NCBI RefSeq assembly: GCF_902170305.1
Contig: NZ_CABHWW010000010.1
Span: 1 to 64,000, forward strand
Direction of reading: 5' to 3'
Length of the DNA: 64,000 nucleotides
DNA from: Yersinia alsatica
GTDB taxonomy: Bacteria > Pseudomonadota > Gammaproteobacteria > Enterobacterales > Enterobacteriaceae
Shown: positions 8,690-17,399 of the stretch, piece after piece
Layout of the letters: the number at the start of each line of letters is the position of its first letter
Numbering within the stretch: the first letter of the stretch is position 1
Translations under genes and position numbers: made by a program
The notes under the pieces: generated by a model
What the model was told of the DNA's origin: nothing
Database searches by the model: none
Seen by the model: only the letters and a program-made list of their open reading frames with translations

Positions 8690-9661
8690 ATGAACCCTAC
8701 TCATTTAGCATCTGAATTCACTCCACAAATATCACTAGTTGTCCCAGTTTATAAGGAAGAGGCGAACATTCGCCCCTTTTTACAACGTGCGGAAGCTGTA
8801 TTTTTGAATATGGGAGTAACCTATGAAATTATATTTTCCTTGGATCCATCACCTGATAAAACAGAAGAAATTATTATTGAGGAAATTAACCGTAATTCAA
8901 ATATTAAGCTGATGGTATTCTCTCGCCGTTTTGGACAGCCGGCGGCAACCATGGCGGGTATTCTTAGTTGTGTTGGTGAGACCTGTGTAGTGATTGATGT
9001 AGATTTGCAGGATCAACCAGAACTGATTGAGAAAATGTTTGCCAAATTACAGGAAGGGTACGAAGTCGTTTGCGCGAAACGGCGTTCCCGTAAGGGGGAA
9101 ACCCTTATCAAAAGGATAATTGCCCATCTTGGTTATGGGCTAATCAATAAGCTGAGTGATGTGGAGATCCCACGCAATACTGGCGATTTTCGTATCATGA
9201 CGCGGCGGGTGATTGAAGAATTACGTCGACTGAATGAATGCCATGGCTTTCTACGAGGTTTAGTGGCTTATGTTGGCTTCCGGCAGGCATTTATAGAATA
9301 TGATCGAGACGAGCGATATGCAGGAAAGGGGAATTATAATCGCTTCACTGGCTCGTTCAAGATTGGACTCAATGGATTGATTAGCTTCAGTTCTAAACCA
9401 CTATTCGTAATGTCAATCAGTGGTTTTGTGCTTGCTGGTCTAAGCTTTCTTATTGGTGCATGGTATGTTTTTCAAAAACTTGTCGGAATTGATATTACCC
9501 CAGGTCTACCAACTACAGTTCTGATTATTAGTTTCTTTGCCGGAGTACAACTATTAGGTCTCGGATTAATTGGCGAGTATGTGGGGCGCATATACGATGA
9601 GGTCAAGCGCAGACCAATGTGTATAATTGACCGAAGGATTAATTTTAAAGATGAAAAGTAA
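8690..9661 (+). CDS. GtrB-like undecaprenyl-phosphate glycosyltransferase
   Basis: A 323-residue GT2 enzyme of the GtrB/DPM1 type. It has SLVVPVYKEEANI at the N-terminus, SLDPSPDKT, and the donor-site VIDVDLQDQPELI. GFLRGLVAYVGF follows, and two C-terminal membrane helices anchor it to the inner membrane. Such enzymes charge undecaprenyl phosphate with a sugar on the cytoplasmic face. The start lies one base after the preceding stop, and the end overlaps the next gene, so the three genes are probably co-translated. GtrA (10439) would flip the product and the 929-residue protein would use it. The sugar cannot be told from sequence. Confidence 0.85.
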   Translation: MNPTHLASEFTPQISLVVPVYKEEANIRPFLQRAEAVFLNMGVTYEIIFSLDPSPDKTEEIIIEEINRNSNIKLMVFSRRFGQPAATMAGILSCVGETCVVIDVDLQDQPELIEKMFAKLQEGYEVVCAKRRSRKGETLIKRIIAHLGYGLINKLSDVEIPRNTGDFRIMTRRVIEELRRLNECHGFLRGLVAYVGFRQAFIEYDRDERYAGKGNYNRFTGSFKIGLNGLISFSSKPLFVMSISGFVLAGLSFLIGAWYVFQKLVGIDITPGLPTTVLIISFFAGVQLLGLGLIGEYVGRIYDEVKRRPMCIIDRRINFKDEK

Positions 9662-10376
9662 TGATATGAACGACAATAAATGGCCAAAGTTATTTCCTCC
9701 TCTTACTGAGGAGCAACAAAGAATTAGTAATGATTTTATGAAATATTGGCATGATGTATTACCAAAAAAATATGGGTTTGTTGATAGATTTAATCACTCA
9801 TATCCTGTAAAAACTGCACCAAAGAATTTTTTTCGAACTCTAGAAATTGGTGCAGGGACAGGAGAACATCTCCATTATGAAGAGTTAACCGAAATCCAGG
9901 AAGCAAATTATGTAGCGGTTGACATCCGGGAAAATATGGTTTCTGCTTTACGTTCACGTTTTCCGAGAGTTCAGGCAATTGAAGGTGACTGTCAAAAAGA
10001 GATGAATTTTGAGGATGGTTATTTTGATCGAATCCTTGCAATCCATGTGCTTGAGCATTTACCTAATTTACCTGCTGCAACTAAAGAGATGTATCGGCTT
10101 TGTAATAAAGATAAGGGGGTGTTGTCAGTTGTTATTCCCTGTGAGGGAAGTATGGCTTATTCGCTTGCGCGAAAAATTTCGGCACAGAGAATATTTGAAC
10201 GGCGTTATAAGCAAAGTTATAAATGGTTCATCGAAAGAGAACATATTAATCTTCCATATGAAATTCTTGAAGAGCTTTCACCATATTTTTCACTGTCATC
10301 TTCAACCTACTTTCCTATACCGATAAAATTTGAGTTTTGTAATCTTTGTATTGCGGCAACATTTAAACCTAATTGA
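9651..10376 (+). CDS. class I SAM-dependent methyltransferase
   Basis: The protein has about 241 residues if it starts at ATG 9651, which overlaps the preceding gene by 11 bases; ATG 9666 is an alternative. The fold signature is clear: motif I LEIGAGTGEHL, acidic residue VAVDIRENM, then FDRILAIHVLEHLPN, typical of Methyltransf_11 proteins. It probably methylates an O-antigen sugar or sugar precursor in the cytoplasm. It sits between gtrB-like and gtrA-like genes, so it may act on the same side-branch sugar (inference). The substrate is unknown. Confidence 0.8.
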   Translation: MKSNDMNDNKWPKLFPPLTEEQQRISNDFMKYWHDVLPKKYGFVDRFNHSYPVKTAPKNFFRTLEIGAGTGEHLHYEELTEIQEANYVAVDIRENMVSALRSRFPRVQAIEGDCQKEMNFEDGYFDRILAIHVLEHLPNLPAATKEMYRLCNKDKGVLSVVIPCEGSMAYSLARKISAQRIFERRYKQSYKWFIEREHINLPYEILEELSPYFSLSSSTYFPIPIKFEFCNLCIAATFKPN

Positions 10377-10438
10377 TTTTTATATATGTGGGTGGGCTTT
10401 CGATTCTATTGATATGCTAATTTTCACTTCAGGATTGT

Positions 10439-10855
10439 ATGAAAAAAGCAAATAAATCCATTATTGATTTATGTGGTCATGTTCATTTTTTTTCTAAATT
10501 TCTCTTGGTCGGTGGAATGACCATGGCTATATACTTTCTATTTATATGGGTTATGAAAACATTTATTGGACTATCTTATCTTTTTACAGTAAGTTTAGCC
10601 TATTTTATCTCAGTATTATTTCATTTTTTTGCAAATAAGTATTTTACGTTTTCAATATCTACATTAGGGGAGAGTAAGGCTATTATTGTTCGGTATCTGT
10701 TTTTATTAATTCTTAATTATTTTATTACAATATCTATTGTTGGTTTTTGTGTTGATGTGCTTTATTTTTCAACTTATATTTCAGTCTGTATTTCAGCCGT
10801 TTTTACGATGTGCACTGGATATTTATTAGCAAGATACTGGGTCTTCAAAAATTAA
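10439..10855 (+). CDS. GtrA-like flippase of polyprenyl-linked sugar
   Basis: This small (138-residue) membrane protein has four hydrophobic helices and the family's typical features: FSKFLLVGGMTMAIYF at the start of helix 1, HFFANKYFTF between helices 2 and 3, and a basic end ARYWVFKN. GtrA/DPMS family proteins are thought to move undecaprenyl-phosphate-sugar across the inner membrane for O-antigen glucosylation-type modification. It completes a possible GtrA-GtrB-large-transferase set with the genes at 5899 and 8690, although a methyltransferase gene interrupts the usual gtrA-gtrB order. Confidence 0.85.
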   Translation: MKKANKSIIDLCGHVHFFSKFLLVGGMTMAIYFLFIWVMKTFIGLSYLFTVSLAYFISVLFHFFANKYFTFSISTLGESKAIIVRYLFLLILNYFITISIVGFCVDVLYFSTYISVCISAVFTMCTGYLLARYWVFKN

Positions 10856-10867
10856 GAAGGAAATACT

Positions 10868-11824
10868 ATGAGTTATATAATAGTAACTGGATGCTCTGGT
10901 TTCATTGGTAGTAACTTAGTTGATAGGTTATTGATTGATGGTCATAAGGTTCTTGGAATAGATAATTTTAGCACAGGACTGCGTCGCTTTCTTAGTAGTG
11001 CTTTGAGAAACTCTAATTTCAATTTAATCGAAGCTGATCTCTTGGATCTTGATTCGATAATACAGGCATTTATAGGTGCTGATATGGTATTCCATCTTGC
11101 AGCTAATGCTGATGTTAGATTTGGAACACTGCATCCACGTAAGGATCTGGAGCAGAATACTATCGTTACTTACAATGTTCTGGAAGCAATGCGTGCCAAT
11201 GGAATTAATAAAATTGCATTTTCTTCGACGGGTTCTGTTTACGGCGAAGCCTCTGTGCCTACTCCCGAAAATGGACCATTTCCTATTCAAACTTCCCTAT
11301 ATGGAGCTTCCAAGGTTGCTGGTGAAGGCTTAATTTCGGCATATTGTGAAGGCTTTGGATTTAAGGCATTTATATTTCGTTTTGTTTCAATTTTGGGTGA
11401 GCGTTATACACACGGGCATATATTTGATTTCTATAAAAAATTAAAAACAGATCCTACACGTCTTCCTGTATTAGGGAATGGTAAGCAGCGCAAGTCCTAT
11501 CTTTATGTACAAGACTGTATTGATGCCATGCTATTTGCTGTAAATAACGCATCAGACAAAGTCAATATTTTCAACCTTGGGGTTGACGGATATTGTGAGG
11601 TGAATGACTCTATTGGTTGGATTTGCGAGGAACTGGGTGTTCATCCTCACCTAGAATATTCGGGAGGGGACAGAGGCTGGATTGGGGATAATCCGTTTAT
11701 TTTCTTAGACACTACGAGGATTCGTACTCTGGGTTGGCAGCCAAAGTTTGATATTCGAGACGGCGTTATCAAAACTGTACAGTATCTTCGTGAGAATGAG
11801 TGGGTATTTGAATCAAGAGGATGA
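10868..11824 (+). CDS. NAD-dependent nucleotide-sugar epimerase/dehydratase (extended SDR)
   Basis: The 318-residue protein has the extended-SDR pattern: nucleotide site TGCSGFIGSNLVDRLL, LAANADVRFG, SSTGSVYGE, and the catalytic YxxxK as YGASK. Length and spacing are closer to GalE-type 4-epimerases and UDP-glucuronate epimerases than to GDP-mannose 4,6-dehydratases, which start GITGQDG. Given the GDP-heptose genes downstream, it could epimerise a GDP-heptose or a hexose, but sequence reading cannot decide. The start is ATG after GAAGGA. The gene ends two bases before the next ATG. Confidence 0.8.
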   Translation: MSYIIVTGCSGFIGSNLVDRLLIDGHKVLGIDNFSTGLRRFLSSALRNSNFNLIEADLLDLDSIIQAFIGADMVFHLAANADVRFGTLHPRKDLEQNTIVTYNVLEAMRANGINKIAFSSTGSVYGEASVPTPENGPFPIQTSLYGASKVAGEGLISAYCEGFGFKAFIFRFVSILGERYTHGHIFDFYKKLKTDPTRLPVLGNGKQRKSYLYVQDCIDAMLFAVNNASDKVNIFNLGVDGYCEVNDSIGWICEELGVHPHLEYSGGDRGWIGDNPFIFLDTTRIRTLGWQPKFDIRDGVIKTVQYLRENEWVFESRG

Positions 11825-11825
11825 G

Positions 11826-12698
11826 ATGACTAAAAAATATACATGCAAAGTTTGTGATGCAATAGCCATTCCCATTGGTTCGCAAAATGGCAACTTAGAC
11901 GGAAGAACATATGAATTTGCACAATGTAATAATTGTCATTTCTCTTTTGTTATAAATTTCCGCGAAGATTATGCTGAAATATATAATGAAAATTATTATG
12001 CTGGCAGAGGCGCTGACCCAATGGTGGATTATATAAATGAATATAAAAATTCATCAATTACGATAAGAAACTATGAATGGCAGGGGATCGTTAAAATTTA
12101 CCAGGAATTTTGTCCAGAGAATTCTAAATGGCTTGATTTTGGATGTGGTTCAGGAGGGTTAGTCAGGTATGTTAAAAAACAAGGAATAGATATTGTTGGA
12201 TTCGATGAAGGATGGGCAGCATCATTAGGGCGGGAGGGGGGAACACAAATACTTACTGCTTCTGAATTGATACAGCATAATGGAACGTTCGATTTTTGCA
12301 GTGCTATTGAAGTATTTGAACATATACCTAACCCACTAGAAGCCTTTAGGCAAATTAGACGTATATTAAAACCAGGCGGGATATTATTTCTGACAACTGG
12401 GAATGCTCAGCCTTGGCGTTCAAAATTATTAAACTGGAGCTATGCAAGTTGTCCTGATGTTAATGTCTCTTTTTATGAGCCGGAAACATTGGAGTTTTGT
12501 ATGAGAAAAACTGGATTTTTACCGAAGAAAATAGATAATTTTAATCAGTACTCGGATATTATTAAATATAAGATTTTAAAAAACACCGGATTCCAGAATA
12601 AAAGTTTTCTAATTGATATGTTGCCTTGGAGAATAATTTCAAAATTGGTCGATTTGCGTTATCAAGTTTCGGCCCAGCCTTATGGAGTCGCAATATAA
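11826..12698 (+). CDS. class I SAM-dependent methyltransferase with N-terminal cysteine cluster
   Basis: There are 290 residues from ATG 11826, preceded by AGAGG. Residues 1-45 carry two CxxC pairs (CKVC and CNNC), likely a small zinc knuckle. Residues about 95-210 form the methyltransferase core: WLDFGCGSGGLVRY, VGFDEGW, CSAIEVFEHIPNP and LKPGGILFL. This layout recurs in sugar C- or O-methyltransferases of polysaccharide clusters. It directly follows the epimerase and precedes the SDR, so it may modify the nucleotide sugar they make (inference). An upstream in-frame start at 11748 would lie inside the epimerase gene and is not chosen. Confidence 0.8.
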   Translation: MTKKYTCKVCDAIAIPIGSQNGNLDGRTYEFAQCNNCHFSFVINFREDYAEIYNENYYAGRGADPMVDYINEYKNSSITIRNYEWQGIVKIYQEFCPENSKWLDFGCGSGGLVRYVKKQGIDIVGFDEGWAASLGREGGTQILTASELIQHNGTFDFCSAIEVFEHIPNPLEAFRQIRRILKPGGILFLTTGNAQPWRSKLLNWSYASCPDVNVSFYEPETLEFCMRKTGFLPKKIDNFNQYSDIIKYKILKNTGFQNKSFLIDMLPWRIISKLVDLRYQVSAQPYGVAI

Positions 12699-12700
12699 TT

Positions 12701-13549
12701 ATGGGGAAATTAGCAGTAATCACTGGCGCTACTGGTGGGCTAGGTCGCGAGTTAACTCGTAAATTTTGGGATGCTGGATACAACTTGATTTTAGTTTCAA
12801 GGCAAGCTGATAAATTAGAATATTTATCACAAGCTCTGGCTAATAAAATTAATCAATCAGTACATTGTATAGAAACTGATTTATCCAGCCTTTCACAGGT
12901 ATCTTTATTATCAGACTGTTTAACTGAAAAAAAACCTACTGTATTGATAAATAATGCAGCTATTCAAGGCCCCATAGGACCATCGTGGGAAAACGATTCC
13001 GCTGAGATTCAATCTACGATTCAAGTGAATTTATTAGCCCCAATTGAGTTATGTCGAGCTGTAGTGCCTGGGATGATAACTAATGGCGGTGGTGCAATCA
13101 TTAATATATCGGGGGGAGGCGCTACTGCACCTCGAGCTAATTTTACCTCATATGCAACTGCTAAAGCCGGGTTAATAAGATATAGCGAAACGTTGGCAGA
13201 AGAAACCGCGGTATATGGCATTAAAATTAATTGTATCGCACCAGGCGTAATGAAAACGAGCATGTTGAGCGAAATACTGAAATGTGGCGCTAATGTTGCT
13301 GGTGAACGCGAATTCACCATGGCTAATAAGGTATTTGCCGAAGGTGGTGTATCTATGGAGTTGGCTGCAGAGCTAGCTTTATTTTTAGCCAGTGAAGAGA
13401 GTAATGGTGTAAGCGGGAAATTGGTCAGCGCTGTGTGGGACGACTGGACCCACTGGGCAGAACATCTAGAGGAGTTGTCATCTAGCGATGTTTATACTTT
13501 GCGACGTATTACTGGTCGAGATCGCGGTTTTTTATGGGGTGACAAATGA
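12701..13549 (+). CDS. classical short-chain dehydrogenase/reductase
   Basis: A 282-residue classical SDR: cofactor motif TGATGGLGRELT, NNAAIQGP (the NNAG-like strand), INISGG with the catalytic serine region, and YATAK as the YxxxK. About 35 extra C-terminal residues (from about 245) are unusual and may be substrate-specific. ATG 12701 opens the protein right at its first beta strand, as expected for this family. The end overlaps the next gene by four bases (ATGA). With the Gfo/Idh enzyme that follows, it probably oxidises and reduces a sugar intermediate of the cluster; the substrate is not known. Confidence 0.82.
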   Translation: MGKLAVITGATGGLGRELTRKFWDAGYNLILVSRQADKLEYLSQALANKINQSVHCIETDLSSLSQVSLLSDCLTEKKPTVLINNAAIQGPIGPSWENDSAEIQSTIQVNLLAPIELCRAVVPGMITNGGGAIINISGGGATAPRANFTSYATAKAGLIRYSETLAEETAVYGIKINCIAPGVMKTSMLSEILKCGANVAGEREFTMANKVFAEGGVSMELAAELALFLASEESNGVSGKLVSAVWDDWTHWAEHLEELSSSDVYTLRRITGRDRGFLWGDK

Positions 13550-14556
13550 CTGAAAGTAGACAGGTATTTGGCGTTGGCATAATTGGCTGTGGGCTGATTG
13601 GTAAGAAAAGGGCCAAAGCATTGGGCCAAGTAGGAAAACTTTTGGCATGTGCTGATCTTGATGTGAGTCGAGCAGAGAGCTTGGCGAATAGCTATGGCGC
13701 CAGAGTATTCCATGATTGGCGAGAGCTAGTGTTATACCCGGGAGTTGAGGTAGTGATTGTTGCAACACTCCACGACTCTCTGGCAGAAATCACGTGTGTC
13801 GCAATAGAAGCAGGAAAGCATGTATTGGTTGAGAAGCCTGCAGCAAGAACGGTAGCTGAATTGATGCCTGTGATGGCGGCGGCGGCAAAGTCCGATGTAA
13901 AAATTCATGTAGGATTTAATCATCGTTATCATCGTTCTTTACGTAAAGCTAGAGAAATTGTGGATAGCGGTGTACTTGGTGAGTTGATGTTCATTCGTGC
14001 TCGATATGGACACGGTGGACGTGTTGGATATGACAAAGAATGGCGCGCAGTACCTAAATTATCTGGTGGGGGGGAGTTGATTGATCAAGGACCGCACTTG
14101 ATTGACCTCTCTCGCTGGTTTCTAGGTGATTTTACAGAGGCTCATGGTTTTGCACATACATATTACTGGGATATGCCAGTTGATGATAACGGATTCATGA
14201 TGCTCAAGACCGACCAGAAACAAACTGCGTTTCTGCATGTTTCATGTACTGAATGGAAGAACATGTTTTCACTGGAAATCTACGGCAAGTTCGGAAAATT
14301 GGATTTGTCCGGATTAGGTGGTAGCTACGGTGTGGAAAAAATCATCTGGTACAAAATGTTACCTGAAATGGGGCCACCGGAAACCGTGTCGTGGGAGTTT
14401 CCTATGGAGGATGATTCATGGGCAGTAGAGCTTGCTGAATTTTTTGATGATATCCGATTGGATCGCCAACCTAGAGCGGGATTGTATGAGGCACAGGCAG
14501 TATTAACGATAGTAGAATCAATCTATAAGGAGTCTGGCTATGATAATGGCGCGTAG
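13546..14556 (+). CDS. Gfo/Idh/MocA-family oxidoreductase
   Basis: The 336-residue protein has the N-terminal Rossmann motif GIIGCGLIGKKRAKAL, the family hallmark EKP in HVLVEKPAARTV, and the second-domain catalytic-type segment GGGELIDQGPHLIDLSRWFLG. Members oxidise or reduce sugars and sugar nucleotides with NAD(P). It overlaps both neighbours (ATGA upstream, 17 bases with hddA downstream), so it is tightly coupled to GDP-heptose synthesis. It may act on a heptose or on a separate sugar of the repeat; sequence alone cannot say. Confidence 0.83.
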   Translation: MTESRQVFGVGIIGCGLIGKKRAKALGQVGKLLACADLDVSRAESLANSYGARVFHDWRELVLYPGVEVVIVATLHDSLAEITCVAIEAGKHVLVEKPAARTVAELMPVMAAAAKSDVKIHVGFNHRYHRSLRKAREIVDSGVLGELMFIRARYGHGGRVGYDKEWRAVPKLSGGGELIDQGPHLIDLSRWFLGDFTEAHGFAHTYYWDMPVDDNGFMMLKTDQKQTAFLHVSCTEWKNMFSLEIYGKFGKLDLSGLGGSYGVEKIIWYKMLPEMGPPETVSWEFPMEDDSWAVELAEFFDDIRLDRQPRAGLYEAQAVLTIVESIYKESGYDNGA

Positions 14557-15523
14557 TCCATTGCGTATTACCTTGGGGGGTGGTGGAACAGATCTACCCT
14601 CTTATTATCGTGAGCATGAAGGTTTTTTGATTTCAGCAGCAATAGATAAATATGTATACGTGACAGTTATGAGGCCCTTTACGGAAGGTATTTACCTCAA
14701 GTATTCACAACTGGAACACATTAAAAATATCACTGAAGTCAAGCATCCTATCATCAAAGAAGCCTTACAGATACTGGAGTTTAGAACCCCGCAGGTTGAG
14801 ATTACTACACTAGCTGATATTCCGGCTGGGACCGGATTAGGATCTTCGGGAAGTTTTACAACAGCATTACTGAAAGCACTCTATACCCACCGTAAACGTC
14901 ACCTCCATCAAGAAGAATTAGCCGAGTTAGCTTGCCATATCGAGATTGATCGTTTAGGTGAGCCAATAGGTAAGCAAGATCAATATATTGCAGCCGTCGG
15001 TGGTGTTACCTGCTTTACCTTTCATAAGAACGACTCAGTAACTGCTTCTCCTTTGGGGGTATCCATGGACACCATGTTTAACCTAGAAGACAACCTACTA
15101 CTGTTCTTTACGGGATTCTCCCGAAGCGCGAGTGGCATCCTGAAAGACCAAAATGTTAAATCGCAGCAAAACGATGTAGAAATGCTTAATAATTTGCATT
15201 ATGTAAAGGAGTTGGGCTATCGCAGCCGAGATGCTTTGGTACAGGGAAGGTTAGAACTTTTTGGTGAACTCATGCATGAGCACTGGGAACATAAGAAACG
15301 GCGTTCAGGTGGTATGAGCAACCCACAAATTAATGAGTGGTACGAATTGGGCATGAGGAATGGTGCTGTGGGCGGTAAGTTAGTTGGTGCTGGTGGTGGA
15401 GGGTTTCTGATGTTTATGGCACATGATCGTAGCAAGTTACGTGAAGCTATGGCAACGGCAGGTTTGGAAGAGGTGCGCTTCAAGTTTGATTTTGAAGGTA
15501 CGAAAGTTGTGATGTCTCATTGA
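14540..15523 (+). CDS. hddA: D-glycero-D-manno-heptose 7-phosphate kinase HddA
   Basis: A 327-residue GHMP kinase: RSPLRITLGGGGTDLPSYY at the N-terminus, the phosphate-binding loop PAGTGLGSSGSFTTALL, and the C-terminal GGKLVGAGGGGFLMF. HddA phosphorylates D-glycero-D-manno-heptose 7-phosphate at C1 to the 1,7-bisphosphate in the GDP-heptose pathway. ATG 14540 has AAGGAG seven bases upstream and overlaps the preceding gene. The call rests on the family and on finding HddC, GmhA and GmhB immediately downstream, which together complete the pathway. Confidence 0.88.
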   Translation: MIMARSPLRITLGGGGTDLPSYYREHEGFLISAAIDKYVYVTVMRPFTEGIYLKYSQLEHIKNITEVKHPIIKEALQILEFRTPQVEITTLADIPAGTGLGSSGSFTTALLKALYTHRKRHLHQEELAELACHIEIDRLGEPIGKQDQYIAAVGGVTCFTFHKNDSVTASPLGVSMDTMFNLEDNLLLFFTGFSRSASGILKDQNVKSQQNDVEMLNNLHYVKELGYRSRDALVQGRLELFGELMHEHWEHKKRRSGGMSNPQINEWYELGMRNGAVGGKLVGAGGGGFLMFMAHDRSKLREAMATAGLEEVRFKFDFEGTKVVMSH

Positions 15524-15544
15524 TATATTGAACGCGAGGCTTTC

Positions 15545-16249
15545 ATGTTTTCGATTGCGATTTTAGCGGGGGGGTTGGCTACACGTTTGCGCCCAATTAC
15601 AGAGACTATCCCTAAAGCATTAGTTGATGTGGCAGGTGTTCCTTTTATTTGTCGGCAACTCAATTATTTACGTGATCAGGGAATTGAGCAAGTTGTGCTG
15701 TGTATTGGTTACCTCGGTGAAATGATTGAAACATTAGTAGGTAATGGTGAGCAGTTCGGCTTGAAAGTCAGTTATTCCTCTGATGGAACTACCTTGCTGG
15801 GGACTGGAGGAGCACTCAGAAAAGCATTGCCATTATTGGGCGAGCATTTTTTCGTGTTGTATGGAGACTCTTTTTTACCAGTAGATTTTTCTGCGGCTCA
15901 ACGGGCTTATATACACAGTGGACAACAAGGATTAATGACCGTCCTGAAAAACAGTGATCGTTGGGATAAAAGCAATGTTTTATCTATCGATGGACAATTG
16001 GTTGAATACAACAAAAGAGCCCCGAGAGCAGATATGACTCATATAGATTATGGATTAGGAGTACTTTCTGCTGGAGTTTTATCTCATTACCCTTTGGATC
16101 ATTTTTTTGATTTGGCGGATGTCTATCACACGTTGTCTGTGACTGGACAGCTTGCCGGACTAGAAGTGCAGGAACGTTTTTATGAGATTGGTTCACATAG
16201 TGGTCTGAAAGAAGCTGAGGAATTCTTTTTAACGAAGGAGTCATCATGA
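15545..16249 (+). CDS. hddC: D-glycero-alpha-D-manno-heptose 1-phosphate guanylyltransferase HddC
   Basis: A 234-residue nucleotidyltransferase: FSIAILAGGLATRLRPITETIPKALVDV carries the pyrophosphorylase signature, and VLYGDSFLP the metal-binding aspartate. It transfers GMP to heptose 1-phosphate to give GDP-D-glycero-alpha-D-manno-heptose. It is shorter than hexose-1-phosphate enzymes, as HddC/WcbM proteins are. It lies between hddA and gmhA and overlaps gmhA by four bases (ATGA). The base choice (GTP) follows from pathway context, not from a residue I can read. Confidence 0.86.
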   Translation: MFSIAILAGGLATRLRPITETIPKALVDVAGVPFICRQLNYLRDQGIEQVVLCIGYLGEMIETLVGNGEQFGLKVSYSSDGTTLLGTGGALRKALPLLGEHFFVLYGDSFLPVDFSAAQRAYIHSGQQGLMTVLKNSDRWDKSNVLSIDGQLVEYNKRAPRADMTHIDYGLGVLSAGVLSHYPLDHFFDLADVYHTLSVTGQLAGLEVQERFYEIGSHSGLKEAEEFFLTKESS

Positions 16250-16845
16250 GTTACGCATTACAGCATTTGCAAGAAACGACAGAGATTATTCAAAAAATGG
16301 ATATCGATGCGATTGAAAAAATGGCGGACTTATTGGTAGCGGTTAGAGCTAACGAAGGGCGGGTTTTCTTCCTTGGTGTCGGGGGAAGCGCAGGCAATTG
16401 CTCTCATGCGGTTAATGACTTTCGTAAAATTGTCGGGCTTGAGTGCTATGCCCCTACAGACAATGTTTCGGAATTAACAGCCAGAACTAATGATGAAGGT
16501 TGGGCTAGTGTATTTGTTGAGTGGCTCAAAATTAGTAAGTTGCAAGCTAAAGATCTGCTGTTCATCTTCTCTGTAGGTGGGGGCAATCTTGAGAAAAACA
16601 TTAGCCCTAACTTGGTGGAGGCCATTAAATTAGCAAAAACCGTTGATGCTAAAGTTGCTGGAGTGGTAGGTCGAGACGGTGGTTACACTGCTCAAGCCGC
16701 TGATGCTTGCGTGATTGTGCCAACAGTGAATCCGGATAACATCACTCCACACTCAGAAGCATTTCAGGCGGTGCTGTGGCATCTATTAGTCTCCCATCCA
16801 AAACTCAAGGTCAATCAAACCAAATGGGAATCTGCGGTTAAATAA
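16246..16845 (+). CDS. gmhA: sedoheptulose 7-phosphate isomerase GmhA-type (SIS domain)
   Basis: A 199-residue SIS-domain protein: FFLGVGGSAGNCSHAVNDF is the phosphosugar-binding loop, FSVGGGN a second loop, and HSEAFQAVLWHLL the C-terminal helix with the conserved histidine and glutamate. GmhA isomerises sedoheptulose 7-phosphate to D-glycero-D-manno-heptose 7-phosphate. Enterobacteria have another gmhA for lipid A-core ADP-heptose elsewhere, so this copy is dedicated to the O-antigen. The start overlaps hddC by four bases. Confidence 0.88.
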   Translation: MSYALQHLQETTEIIQKMDIDAIEKMADLLVAVRANEGRVFFLGVGGSAGNCSHAVNDFRKIVGLECYAPTDNVSELTARTNDEGWASVFVEWLKISKLQAKDLLFIFSVGGGNLEKNISPNLVEAIKLAKTVDAKVAGVVGRDGGYTAQAADACVIVPTVNPDNITPHSEAFQAVLWHLLVSHPKLKVNQTKWESAVK

Positions 16846-16859
16846 GGCAGGGAAATAAA

Positions 16860-17399
16860 TTGCAACCTATGCGAAAGGCTGTTTTTTTAGATAGGGATGG
16901 TGTTATTAATCGTGCTCTCGTGAGTGATGGTAAACCTTATCCGCCTGCTAACCTCTCTTCGATGGAAATACTGCCTGGTGTCGATCTTGCAACTCAAGCG
17001 CTACACGATGCGGGTTGGTTACTTATTGTGGTGACTAATCAGCCTGATGTTGCCCGCGGGACAACAACACGTGCTGCTGTGGAAGCAATTAATCATTATT
17101 TACAAAAAACTTTACCGATTGATGAGTTTCGCACTTGTTACCATGATTCAGATGATGGTTGTAATTGTCGTAAACCATTACCCGGGCTGTTAGTCACCGC
17201 TGCCAAGACGCACAATATTGACCTTACCGCCAGCTATATGGTTGGTGATCGTTGGCGTGATATTGAAGCGGGTAAATGTGCTGGCTGCAAAACTATTTTT
17301 ATTGATTATGGCTATGCTGAGAAACAACCTACGATTGTTAACCTTCGCGTCCAGTCTTTATTAGAAGCGGCGCATATTATTTTAGGAATAAGGATATGA
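16860..17399 (+). CDS. gmhB: D-glycero-D-manno-heptose 1,7-bisphosphate phosphatase GmhB-type (HAD)
   Basis: A 179-residue HAD phosphatase: motif I AVFLDRDGVIN with both aspartates, motif II VVTNQPDVARG, the zinc-type cluster CYHDSDDGCNCRKP, and motif IV YMVGDRWRDIEAG. It removes the C7 phosphate before HddC acts. The start is probably TTG 16860: AGGGA at 16849-16853 is six bases upstream, while the ATG at 16869 would be too far away. The gene overlaps the transaldolase gene by four bases. Confidence 0.88.
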   Translation: MQPMRKAVFLDRDGVINRALVSDGKPYPPANLSSMEILPGVDLATQALHDAGWLLIVVTNQPDVARGTTTRAAVEAINHYLQKTLPIDEFRTCYHDSDDGCNCRKPLPGLLVTAAKTHNIDLTASYMVGDRWRDIEAGKCAGCKTIFIDYGYAEKQPTIVNLRVQSLLEAAHIILGIRI

